DNA of 13,038 nt, taken from positions 1 to 13,038 of the forward strand of contig DCKD01000046.1 in NCBI GenBank assembly GCA_002320245.1, written 5' to 3'. Source of the stretch: Lachnospiraceae bacterium UBA1683 (GTDB lineage: Bacteria; Bacillota; Clostridia; Lachnospirales; Lachnospiraceae). The position numbers and the translations under genes were made by a program. Every line of letters begins with the position of its first letter. Positions within the stretch are counted from its first letter, which is position 1. This document shows positions 1 through 7,030 of the stretch, in pieces. The notes below the pieces were generated by a model. That model saw only the letters and a program-made list of their open reading frames with translations. It ran no database searches and was not told the origin of the DNA.

Positions 1-119
1 CCCAGTCATGTCCCATATATGTTTCATTTATGGTGGTGCCAAGTATGCGATGCATGAAAGTTTTATAGGAAATTGTTTTTTATGCAATATAATAGTTTCA
101 TATTCCGGGATAGAAAGTT
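1..119. other. Short non-coding stretch downstream of ftsH
   Basis: This 119-nt stretch lies beyond the stop codon of the minus-strand ftsH. It is AT-rich, with no convincing open frame. I also see no hairpin followed by a U-run on the minus strand, so the ftsH terminator is either absent or beyond the window edge. Confidence 0.4.
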
Positions 120-1973
120 TTATTCTTCTCCCTCAAACTGTGGAATCTGTGCCGGGGTATTTAGTATGTGCATGAATTCTTCACCGGTAATGGTCTCATT
201 TTCATAGAGATATTTGGCGAGCTCGTGCAGTTTCCCGACGTTATCTTCCAGAATTTTGTAAGCTTTGGCATGTTCCTGTTTTACCAAATCCCTAACTTTT
301 TTATCAATCTCGGTTTGTGTTTCCAGAGAACAAGCCATGGAGGTGTCTCCGCCGAGGTATTGATTGGTGACGGTTTCCATTGCGACCATGCCGAATTCTT
401 CATTCATACCGTAGCGGGTAATCATTGCTTTGGCAAGTTTAGTCGCCTGTTCGATATCATTGGAAGCTCCGGTTGTAACCTGATGGAAAATAAGCTCCTC
501 TGCAGCACGTCCACCAGTGAAGGTAGCAATTTTATTCTCCAGCTCTTCTTTTGTCATAAGGAAGTGTTCTCCGTCCTCTACCTGCATTGTGTATCCAAGG
601 GCTCCGGATGTTCTTGGGATAATTGTAATCTTGTGAACCGGTGCGGATTCGGTCTGCTTTGCAGCGACGAGTGCGTGCCCGACTTCGTGGTAAGCGACAA
701 CCAGTTTTTCTTTATTGGAAAGTACACGGTTTTTCTTCTGGTATCCGGCAATGACAATCTCAACGCTTTCTTCCATATCTGCCTGTGTCACGAACTTCCG
801 GTGGTCGCGGACCGCCCGGAGCGCCGCCTCGTTGACAATGTTGGCAAGTTCTGCACCGGATGCCCCGGCGGCAGCTTTTGCAACTGCGGCGTAGTCTACA
901 TTGTCGCCCACCTTGATTTTCTTTGCATGGACTTTTAAGATATCAATCCGTCCCTGTAAATCGGGAAGTTCTACCGGAATGCGCCGGTCAAAACGTCCCG
1001 GACGCAGCAGCGCCGGGTCAAGGGAATCGGGCTGGTTTGTTGCGGCAAGAATAACAACTCCTTTGGAGCCATCGAAACCATCCATCTCCGTCAGAAGCTG
1101 GTTTAGTGTCTGCTCCCGCTCATCGTTGCCGGATATCTGCCCGTTTCGTTTTTTCCCGATGGCATCAATCTCGTCGATAAATACAATACAGGGCGCTTTT
1201 TCGTTCGCCTGCTTGAACAAATCACGGACTTTTGCAGCGCCCATACCAACAAACATCTCGACAAATTCAGAACCGGAAATAGAGAAGAACGGTACGTTTG
1301 CCTCGCCGGCGACTGCTTTTGCAAGCAATGTTTTACCGGTTCCCGGAGGTCCCACTAACAGGGCACCTTTCGGCATAGAAGCACCGATTTCCCTGTACTG
1401 CTCCGGATTGTGGAGATAATCCACTAATTCGGATAACAGTTCTTTCGCCTCGTCCTCACCTGCGACGTCAGAAAATTTAATACCGCTTGTTGACTTTACA
1501 TAAACTTTGGCGTTGCTTTTGCCCATGCCGAATTTCATCGAATCCATACCGCCGCCCATTTTGGCTAACATTTTCTTAGACAGCCATTGTCCGAGTGCGA
1601 TAAAAATCAGCATAGGGACGAGAAAACCGAAGAGGAAATTTGAAATAGGGGAAGACTGTTTCACAATCTCCGATGAAAATTTTGCACCGGAATCATACAG
1701 CCGGTTGACTAAATCCGGATCTGTAATAGTGCCGGTTTTGTAAATGTGTTCTTCGGACTTATCAGTGAAGATAATCTGGTTCGATTCAATATTGACAGAA
1801 CCAATCTTTTTATCTTCCATCATTTGCATAAATTTACTGTAATCAACTTCCTTTACCTGCCGCTCTGCAATTGCGGGCATTAAAAGAAAATTAATGCAAA
1901 ACAGTGCGATGATAACAATCAGGTAGAAAAATATCATCGGTTTTTTGGGTGGTTTTACTTCTTGCATAATCAT
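120..1973 (-). CDS. ftsH: ATP-dependent zinc metalloprotease FtsH
   Basis: FtsH is a membrane-anchored AAA+ protease that forms hexamers, unfolds membrane and short-lived cytosolic proteins and degrades them. The 617-aa product has the family's normal length and order. A membrane segment spans about residues 13-33, an extracytoplasmic loop follows, and a second membrane segment is at about 111-130. The AAA+ module shows Walker A GPPGTGKT (208-215), the pore loop FVGMG (241-245), Walker B IVFIDE (263-268) and the second region of homology with arginine fingers in GRFDRR (326-331). The peptidase has HEVGH (429-433) as zinc ligands and catalytic Glu430, with Asp506 in SNDIEQ as the probable third zinc ligand. 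HEVGH is a mild variant of the commoner HEAGH. An AAGGAG lies 4 nt before the first ATG; a second ATG two codons later is 10 nt away, so either start is possible. The gene is divergent from the P-type ATPase and is not beside tilS/hpt, a common clostridial neighbourhood, so it may be one of several paralogues. Confidence 0.97.
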   Translation of the reverse strand: MIMQEVKPPKKPMIFFYLIVIIALFCINFLLMPAIAERQVKEVDYSKFMQMMEDKKIGSVNIESNQIIFTDKSEEHIYKTGTITDPDLVNRLYDSGAKFSSEIVKQSSPISNFLFGFLVPMLIFIALGQWLSKKMLAKMGGGMDSMKFGMGKSNAKVYVKSTSGIKFSDVAGEDEAKELLSELVDYLHNPEQYREIGASMPKGALLVGPPGTGKTLLAKAVAGEANVPFFSISGSEFVEMFVGMGAAKVRDLFKQANEKAPCIVFIDEIDAIGKKRNGQISGNDEREQTLNQLLTEMDGFDGSKGVVILAATNQPDSLDPALLRPGRFDRRIPVELPDLQGRIDILKVHAKKIKVGDNVDYAAVAKAAAGASGAELANIVNEAALRAVRDHRKFVTQADMEESVEIVIAGYQKKNRVLSNKEKLVVAYHEVGHALVAAKQTESAPVHKITIIPRTSGALGYTMQVEDGEHFLMTKEELENKIATFTGGRAAEELIFHQVTTGASNDIEQATKLAKAMITRYGMNEEFGMVAMETVTNQYLGGDTSMACSLETQTEIDKKVRDLVKQEHAKAYKILEDNVGKLHELAKYLYENETITGEEFMHILNTPAQIPQFEGEE

Positions 1974-2007
1974 GTATCTCCTTATCTGTTTTTGAGTATT
2001 AAAAATA

Positions 2008-2152
2008 TGTAATTGTTCAGAGCCATGCGCATCTGCAACGGTTTTATGTGTTGGATGCTTGCATACATAAGCATAAATCGGTGCGGATGCATATGGCGGC
2101 TATGCCACATCGAAAAATCCGCAGGATTTTTCGATGGCCCTGAACAGTTACA
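2008..2152. repeat. Structured intergenic element closed by 19-bp inverted repeats
   Basis: The two ends, 2008-2026 and 2134-2152, are inverted repeats matching at 17 of 19 positions; one of the two differences is a G-U wobble if transcribed. Inside lies a perfect 13-bp hairpin with a GCA loop, arms 2108-2120 and 2124-2136. A smaller dyad, ATGCTTGCAT, is at 2055-2064. There is no coding potential. The element occupies the upstream region of ftsH, so it may be part of the ftsH leader or promoter region, a MITE-like dispersed repeat, or a structured RNA. I cannot place it in a named family. Confidence 0.6.
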
Positions 2153-2160
2153 AAAACATA

Positions 2161-2229
2161 ATGATTAAGGTGTCAAAACTGCTTACGTGCAAGCACGACG
2201 TGCGAGATGGCTTTTGACTCTGTAATCAT
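2161..2229. repeat. Second long imperfect hairpin in the ftsH/ATPase intergenic region
   Basis: ATGATTA (2161-2167) pairs with TAATCAT (2223-2229). Inside it, GTCAAAA (2172-2178) pairs with TTTTGAC (2212-2218), separated by a nearly symmetrical 4-nt internal loop. The apical part, 2185-2207, carries further short self-complementary words around CGTGC and GCACG. It sits 8 nt after the preceding element, so the two may form one composite structure. No U-run follows on either strand, which argues against a simple terminator. Confidence 0.5.
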
Positions 2230-2422
2230 ATAATGATATCCTCGTATAGCCGCAGTGAAATGTGACACGGGGACAGTGGGTCTATCGGTTTAAAACAGCA
2301 CTCTCGAAAAGTCATCCTGTGCTATAAAAAGTGTAGTTCAAAATGAATACGAATGCAAGAAATAAAGTCTGAAATATGTAGGGATGAGATTAAATTTTTA
2401 TAAACTAAATAACAGTCATACT

Positions 2423-2450
2423 TTGATGTTTCCCGTGCATACGATATAAA
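2423..2450 (+). promoter_or_regulatory. Candidate promoter of the P-type ATPase gene
   Basis: TTGATG (2423-2428) and TATAAA (2445-2450) are separated by 16 nt and lie just upstream of the ATPase ribosome binding site. The -10 hexamer falls within a dyad (2435-2464), so transcription from this site would begin within or just after the dyad. The rest of 2230-2422 shows nothing I recognise. Confidence 0.35.
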
Positions 2451-2464
2451 AATCGTACAGGCAC
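2435..2464 (+). promoter_or_regulatory. Dyad directly before the ATPase Shine-Dalgarno
   Basis: GTGC (2435-2438) and TACGAT (2440-2445) pair with ATCGTA (2452-2457) and GCAC (2461-2464) around an ATAAAA loop. This gives a 10-bp stem with a small unpaired bulge. The stem ends at the base before AGGAGG (2465-2470). It could be an operator overlapping the -10 region or, if transcription starts upstream, an RNA hairpin next to the ribosome binding site. Confidence 0.4.
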
Positions 2465-2480
2465 AGGAGGGGTGAATGTT

Positions 2481-5231
2481 TTGTTTGAAGAAAAATCGGT
2501 TCGGGAGGTTTCTGCGCAATTTCAGACAAATCCGGATACAGGGCTGTCTGAGCAGGAGGCTGCGGCAAGGCTTGCCGCAAATGGGGAAAATGAGTTGGAG
2601 CAGGAGCGAAAGAAGACGGCACCGGAGTCGTTTTTGGAGCAGTTGAATGATCCGTTGATTTGCGTTTTGCTGGTAGCTGCATTTGTGTCCTTTCTATTGA
2701 AAGAATTTAGTGACGCCATAATTATTGTGGCCGTTGTTCTCGTGAATGCCACGGTGGGTGTGATACAGGAGGGCAAGGCGCAGAAAGCGCTGGATGCGCT
2801 GAAGAGGCTGACAAGTCCTCATGCGGTTGTGAGAAGAGGCGGGGCGATTCGGGAGATTGCCGCTTCAGAACTGGTTGTGGGCGATATGGTTTTGTTGGAG
2901 ACCGGTGTACAGGTTCCGGCGGATTTGCGGTTGGTACGTGCATGGAATCTCAAGGCGGAAGAGTCTGCTTTGACCGGGGAGTCGCTTCCGGTAGAGAAAG
3001 ATGCGGACTTCGTGGCGGGCGGAAATATCCAGCCCGGGGAGCGCAGAAATGAAGTTTTTATGACAACGATGATTACTGCGGGACGCGGAGAAGGGATTGT
3101 CATCGCGACCGGTATGGATACAGAGATTGGAAAAATTGCGTCGATTATACAGTCGGTTCCGAAAACATTTACCCCGTTACAGAAAAAGTTGGCGGAACTT
3201 GGGAAACTGCTCAGCGTAGTTTCTATATTTCTGTGTGTCCTGCTGTTCGCAATTGCGGTCCTGCAGAAACGAAATATTTTAGAGATGCTGATTACTGCGA
3301 TTTCACTGGCAGTAGCGGCGGTTCCGGAAGGTTTGCCTGCGATAGTCACGATTGTTTTGGCAATGAGTGTGTCGCGGATGGTGAAAGTCAATACAATCGT
3401 CAGAAAGCTGCCGGCAGTAGAAACGCTTGGCTCGGTAAATGTCGTCTGTTCGGACAAGACCGGAACGCTGACACAGAATAAAATGGCGGTGGTCACCTGT
3501 TATGTGAACGAAAAACAGATTCCCATATCAGTGAGGAACATTCGGGAACAGGCGGAAATACCGGTAAAGTTTCTGGAAGGGCTTGCGTTGTGCAACGATG
3601 CGGTGATTCAGACCGGAGGAAAGACGGCAGAAGAGAGGCAGTTCGGAGACCCGACGGAGCTTGCACTGCTTCGGATGGCGATGAACTGTGGAATACGGAA
3701 AACGCATGTGGAGCAGGAATGGCCGAGGGTGAACGAGCGTGCTTTTGATCCGGCACGTAAAATGATGACAACCGTGCACAGCAGGGCGCGGAAGGACGAG
3801 TGGAATGGGAATGCTGACAAAAGTACGTGTATCGCATATACAAAAGGGGCGCCGGATGTGGTACTGAAACGCTGCACGAAGATTTTCCTGAATGGTTCGG
3901 TGCAGCCGATGACAGAGGTAAAGCGAAGGAAAATTCAAAAAATGCTGGAGGAAATGTCCGCACAGGCACTGAGAGTGCTTGCGCTGGCGATGAAAACCGG
4001 AACGGGCGTCCCGAGCGGGGCGGCATCCGAGTCCCTGCTGAACGAGCGGGAGTTGGTATTCATTGGATTGGCGGGAATGAAAGATCCGATTCGCCCGGAG
4101 GCGAAGGAGGCAGTTCAGGAATTCAAACAGGCGGGGGTGCGTACGGTCATGATAACCGGAGACCATGCGGATACGGCGCTTGCCATTGCAAGAGAGCTTG
4201 GGGTTGCGTCGCAGAGTTCGGAATGTATGACGGGGGAAGAGCTGGAACGGACGCCGGACCAGAAGCTGCGGAAGAGACTGCCGTCTGTGAATGTATTTGC
4301 CAGAGTTTCACCGGAACACAAGGTACGGATTGTAGAATTGCTGAAGGACAGTGGAAACACCGTTGCCATGACGGGAGACGGAGTCAACGACGCGCCGTCT
4401 CTGCGGATGGCGGATATTGGGATTGCAATGGGAATGAGTGGAACCGATGTAGCAAAAAATGCGTCGGATATGATACTGACGGATGATAATTTTGCGACCA
4501 TTGAGCTGGCAATCGAAGAAGGCAGGAGCATTTACGAAAATATAAAGAAGACGGTATTATTTTTGCTATCCTCCAATTTCGGGGAAATTATTACAATGTT
4601 TGCAGCGGTTCTGTTTGGGTTGGCGTCGCCGTTGAAAGCCAGCCATATTTTGTGGATTAATCTGATTACAGATTCCCTGCCGGCGCTGGCACTGGGTGTG
4701 GATAAAAACGATAAAAAAGCATTGATGCGGCGACCGCCGAGGGGCGCGGGAGAGGGTCTGTTCTCCGATGGAGGGCTGGCGTGTACTGTATTTTACGGAA
4801 TGTTGATTGCCGCCATCAGCCTGACAGCGTTTTTGAAGCTTCCATGGGAAATCTTGCGGGAAGGACAGCAGGCGTTTACATTGGCAAATATTAGTTTTGT
4901 GCTTGGGGACGGAGCGGTGCTGGCACGGGCACAAACCTATGCATTTACCGTACTAGGGATGTCTCAGTTATTTCATGCATTGGGAATGCAGGATGTCCGG
5001 ACGTCTGTCTTTGCCGGATGGTTTACTGGAAAGCGTACATTCAATCCGGTGATGGGAGCGGCATTTGTGCTCGGAATATTGCTGCAGATGGCGGTGACGG
5101 AAGTTCCGTATTTGGTTGGAATGTTCGGTACGGCATCACTGGCATGGAGCGAATGGACGGCATTGCTCGTACTGGCGGCATTTCCGGTACTGGCACATGA
5201 GATATTTGTAGTGGTGTTTCGAATAAGGTAA
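2481..5231 (+). CDS. Calcium-transporting P-type ATPase (type IIA-like)
   Basis: This is a P-type cation pump, most likely exporting Ca2+ in exchange for protons, located in the cytoplasmic membrane. Numbering here is from an upstream GTG at 2472 (919 codons). It has an N-terminal cation-ATPase domain (about 1-50) and the actuator motif TGES (168-171). The M4 calcium-site motif PEGLPA is at 285-290 and the phosphorylated Asp328 lies in DKTGTLT. The hinge motif TGDGVNDAP is at 634-642. M5 carries Asn702 and Glu705 in SNFGEI, and M6 carries Asn730 and Asp734 in LWINLITD, matching calcium ligands of SERCA-type pumps. PEGLPA rather than CPC or PEGL-Q separates it from heavy-metal and Na/K types. 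Start choice: AGGAGG ends only 1 nt before the GTG, whereas TTG 2481 is 10 nt away, so TTG is preferred (916 aa). A 20-bp hairpin follows the stop. The gene looks intact, and manganese transport cannot be excluded. Confidence 0.93.
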   Translation: MFEEKSVREVSAQFQTNPDTGLSEQEAAARLAANGENELEQERKKTAPESFLEQLNDPLICVLLVAAFVSFLLKEFSDAIIIVAVVLVNATVGVIQEGKAQKALDALKRLTSPHAVVRRGGAIREIAASELVVGDMVLLETGVQVPADLRLVRAWNLKAEESALTGESLPVEKDADFVAGGNIQPGERRNEVFMTTMITAGRGEGIVIATGMDTEIGKIASIIQSVPKTFTPLQKKLAELGKLLSVVSIFLCVLLFAIAVLQKRNILEMLITAISLAVAAVPEGLPAIVTIVLAMSVSRMVKVNTIVRKLPAVETLGSVNVVCSDKTGTLTQNKMAVVTCYVNEKQIPISVRNIREQAEIPVKFLEGLALCNDAVIQTGGKTAEERQFGDPTELALLRMAMNCGIRKTHVEQEWPRVNERAFDPARKMMTTVHSRARKDEWNGNADKSTCIAYTKGAPDVVLKRCTKIFLNGSVQPMTEVKRRKIQKMLEEMSAQALRVLALAMKTGTGVPSGAASESLLNERELVFIGLAGMKDPIRPEAKEAVQEFKQAGVRTVMITGDHADTALAIARELGVASQSSECMTGEELERTPDQKLRKRLPSVNVFARVSPEHKVRIVELLKDSGNTVAMTGDGVNDAPSLRMADIGIAMGMSGTDVAKNASDMILTDDNFATIELAIEEGRSIYENIKKTVLFLLSSNFGEIITMFAAVLFGLASPLKASHILWINLITDSLPALALGVDKNDKKALMRRPPRGAGEGLFSDGGLACTVFYGMLIAAISLTAFLKLPWEILREGQQAFTLANISFVLGDGAVLARAQTYAFTVLGMSQLFHALGMQDVRTSVFAGWFTGKRTFNPVMGAAFVLGILLQMAVTEVPYLVGMFGTASLAWSEWTALLVLAAFPVLAHEIFVVVFRIR

Positions 5232-5236
5232 GCAAA

Positions 5237-5277
5237 CAAAGGGGACAGTCCCTTCTGAGAAGGGACTGTCCCCTTTG
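5237..5277 (+). terminator. Perfect 20-bp hairpin terminator after the ATPase gene
   Basis: Arms 5237-5256 and 5258-5277 are perfect reverse complements around a single central base, starting 5 nt after the ATPase stop codon. The stem is flanked by CAAA and TTTG, and a short T-rich stretch follows. In RNA the centre would open to a small loop. The symmetry would let it work in both directions. The GGGGAC/GTCCCC stem core resembles the terminator at 12811. Confidence 0.75.
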
Positions 5278-5281
5278 CTTT

Positions 5282-5475
5282 CATTTCCAGAATTCTCTGA
5301 CATATCCTTGAATGCTTTTCATTTGTCCACGGTCATCAGCATTTCAATGAGTTGCGGTGAGCCATTGTGCGGGTATCGGAAATTACATTAGACCCGGAGT
5401 CGCCGCATAGCGCTTTACTTGTTTATGTGATATGTAAGGGAGAACTTGCATCCATTAAACGCGTAAAAGAGTTAG
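5282..5475. other. Gene-free stretch between ATPase terminator and transposase remnant
   Basis: I recognise no gene, promoter or repeat here. On the minus strand several short stretches of up to about 28 codons stay open in different frames but are broken by stops. This could be decayed coding sequence, though I cannot name a parent. Together with the adjoining transposase remnant it suggests a small scar of past insertion and decay. Confidence 0.35.
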
Positions 5476-5953
5476 AACTACACAGAATTTGATAATGATA
5501 AATATGAGTTCCTTTCCATTCTCGATGAAACCATCAACCTTAATGAAATTGTTCCGGTGTCTTTTGTTTCTCATTTTCACGCTGCCACCGGCAGACCCCA
5601 CAGACATCAGCTCTATCCCATGCTGAAAGCTCTGTTATTACAGCTCATTTTCTCGATTCCAAACACATCCCTCCTGATTGTATTTCTTAAATACTCTCAG
5701 AAATTACGGGATTTCTGCGGGTTTGATGTTGTTCCGGATGCTTCTAAATTCATCCGGTTCAAACAGGATTTCCTATTGGACTTACAATCCATGTTCGATC
5801 ATCTTGTGGATCTGACCGAACCGATATGCCAACGTATTGATAAACACAAAGCGTCCATGCTGCTCTTTGACACCTCCGGCATTGAAGCATGGGTTACGGA
5901 AAACAACCCCAAGTACGCCAACCGCATCATCAGGCAGCTGAAAGTCTACCGCT
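5476..5953 (+). pseudogene. Truncated DDE transposase (DUF772-like N-terminal part)
   Basis: The frame is open from 5476 and encodes about 160 residues of what I recognise as the N-terminal part of a DUF772-type transposase in the IS5/IS1182 superfamily. Features are a FVSHFHAATGRP stretch, LRDFCGF, the RFKQDF region and LLFDTSGIEAWVTENNP, whose Asp (codon 5869-5871) is the likely first catalytic Asp. There is no ATG at the beginning. The codon where a start would be expected is TAG at 5473-5475, and the first in-frame alternative is GTG at 5557, inside the conserved domain. The C-terminal half with the other catalytic residues is missing: after about 5945 the frame runs antisense into the AraC gene and stops at 6015. 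The remnant should be inactive. No terminal inverted repeats or target duplications are visible. Confidence 0.75.
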
Positions 5954-6814
5954 TCACAGGCAGATATTCATATTTTTGCGATATTCAGAAGGAGACATTC
6001 CTTTGGCTTTTTTGAAAATACGGCTAAAATAAAGAGAATTATCATAACCAATAATACGGGAAATTTCAGCAATATTATAGCGGGGATTTCGAAGCAATAT
6101 CTCTGCATTGTAGATTCGTTTGGAAAGAATATACTGCATAGGTGTAAAACCCGTACATACTTTAAAGTTGCGGATGAACCAGCTGGTGCTTACATGGTGT
6201 TCCTTGGCATATTCATCAATGTTGATTGGCTCGTTGTAGTGTTCGTTGAAAAAGGAAGTGGCCTTGTCTATTTCTTCAACAGTATGTGCATTGTCTATCT
6301 TTAAAGGGGTTTTGAAGTACCTCTGTAATTTGATAAAGATTTGTCGTAAATACATTTCTAATATTTCCTGATAGCTATCCCGGCACATTTGCAATTCGTT
6401 TATCATCGCACGAAAAAGTTGTTGGTATTCCAGATCGAAACCGCAGGAAAAAACCTTTTTATCGTTTGTAAGTCCATAGGAACGGAGCAGATTGGTAACA
6501 TTACCGCCAGTAAAATGAACCCAGTATACTTCGGTCTGATCTTCTGCGTAATACTCGTATTGCTGCGGTTCTTTCGGACGGTAAAGTACCATGTGCCCGG
6601 CATGGACAATCTTTTCTTTTCCGTTAAGGTGAAAATGAGCTTTGCCGGATACAATATAAAGTAATTGAAAATCAATGCGACCTTTGGGACGCAAGGTATA
6701 AAAAACAGAACGAGTATAGAGTTTGTATGTCCCGCAACTGGTAACGATTAAGGGCTTGGTTTTGTCCTTTATATCGACGAGCGAATTGTTTAGGTATGCC
6801 TTGTTGGTATACAT
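5954..6814 (-). CDS. AraC-family transcriptional regulator of the galactoside locus
   Basis: The 286-aa protein has the standard AraC/XylS layout. An N-terminal cupin-type sensor domain spans about residues 20-100, with the barrel segment around QLLYIVSGKAHFHLNGK. A linker helix region covers about 125-170. A C-terminal DNA-binding domain has a first helix-turn-helix at about 197-218 and a second at about 246-280, ending in the family signature GYDNSLYFSRIFKKAKGMSPSEYRK. AAGGAGG lies about 5 nt before ATG 6814, which supports the start. The gene is divergent from a sugar transporter and beta-galactosidase genes, so it very probably controls them in response to a sugar or its breakdown product. 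The ligand is not evident. Its TGA stop lies at the edge of the transposase remnant, so the last few residues (NICL) may have come from the insertion junction. The DNA-binding domain is complete. Confidence 0.93.
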   Translation of the reverse strand: MYTNKAYLNNSLVDIKDKTKPLIVTSCGTYKLYTRSVFYTLRPKGRIDFQLLYIVSGKAHFHLNGKEKIVHAGHMVLYRPKEPQQYEYYAEDQTEVYWVHFTGGNVTNLLRSYGLTNDKKVFSCGFDLEYQQLFRAMINELQMCRDSYQEILEMYLRQIFIKLQRYFKTPLKIDNAHTVEEIDKATSFFNEHYNEPINIDEYAKEHHVSTSWFIRNFKVCTGFTPMQYILSKRIYNAEILLRNPRYNIAEISRIIGYDNSLYFSRIFKKAKGMSPSEYRKNMNICL

Positions 6815-6897
6815 TTGGACCTCCTTATCTGATACTTCAAAAAATGTATGTTGAAAATAGCTAAAATTCCGTAATACTATTTATTTTTCTTACCGTA

Positions 6898-6927
6898 ATT
6901 TTACCATTTTGTGCATATTTTGTCCAA
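6898..6927 (-). promoter_or_regulatory. Promoter of the araC-type gene
   Basis: Read on the minus strand, TTGGAC (6927-6922) and TAAAAT (6903-6898) are separated by 18 nt, a good sigma-A-type arrangement about 85 nt upstream of the start codon. The tandem repeat at 6906-6926 lies between and over these hexamers, so a regulator bound there should block this promoter. Confidence 0.5.
6906..6926 (+). promoter_or_regulatory. Tandem 10-nt half-sites, probable AraC-type operator
   Basis: ATTTTGTGCA (6906-6915) is followed by ATTTTGTCCA (6917-6926). They match at 9 of 10 positions in direct orientation with an 11-nt period, about one helical turn. AraC-family proteins typically bind such direct repeats using their two helix-turn-helix motifs or a dimer. 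The site lies within the araC promoter and about 10 nt before a weak -35 region of the divergent transporter promoter. Confidence 0.5.
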
Positions 6928-6936
6928 TTTATGATA

Positions 6937-6965
6937 TAGGAAAAATAACTTTATTTTTTTATACT
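6937..6965 (+). promoter_or_regulatory. Candidate activator-dependent promoter of the transporter-lacLM operon
   Basis: TATACT (6960-6965) is a good -10 hexamer. The -35 position 17 nt upstream reads TAGGAA, which is poor. A good -10 with a poor -35 directly downstream of the tandem operator fits activation by the AraC-type protein. Predicted transcription would start near 6972, giving a leader of about 58 nt. TATGAT at 6930-6935 is an alternative -10. Confidence 0.35.
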
Positions 6966-7030
6966 TATCTAAGTAAGAAAAGGGATGACTAGAAACGAAA
7001 GATAGGGTTGGAAGGAGACATATTAAGAAG

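Noticed and set aside
168..938. Long plus-strand open frame (256 codons) opposite ftsH
   Set aside because: It is antisense to the conserved AAA+ and peptidase domains of ftsH, has a cysteine- and phenylalanine-rich composition and no ribosome binding site. It is a shadow frame.
2819..3496. Minus-strand open frame of 225 codons inside the ATPase gene
   Set aside because: It is antisense to a fully conserved P-type ATPase, including the phosphorylation site, and its product resembles no family.
5557..6015. Intact 152-residue gene starting at GTG 5557
   Set aside because: Homology clearly begins upstream of the GTG, and the last 20 or so codons run antisense into the AraC-type gene, so it is a transposase fragment and not a complete gene.
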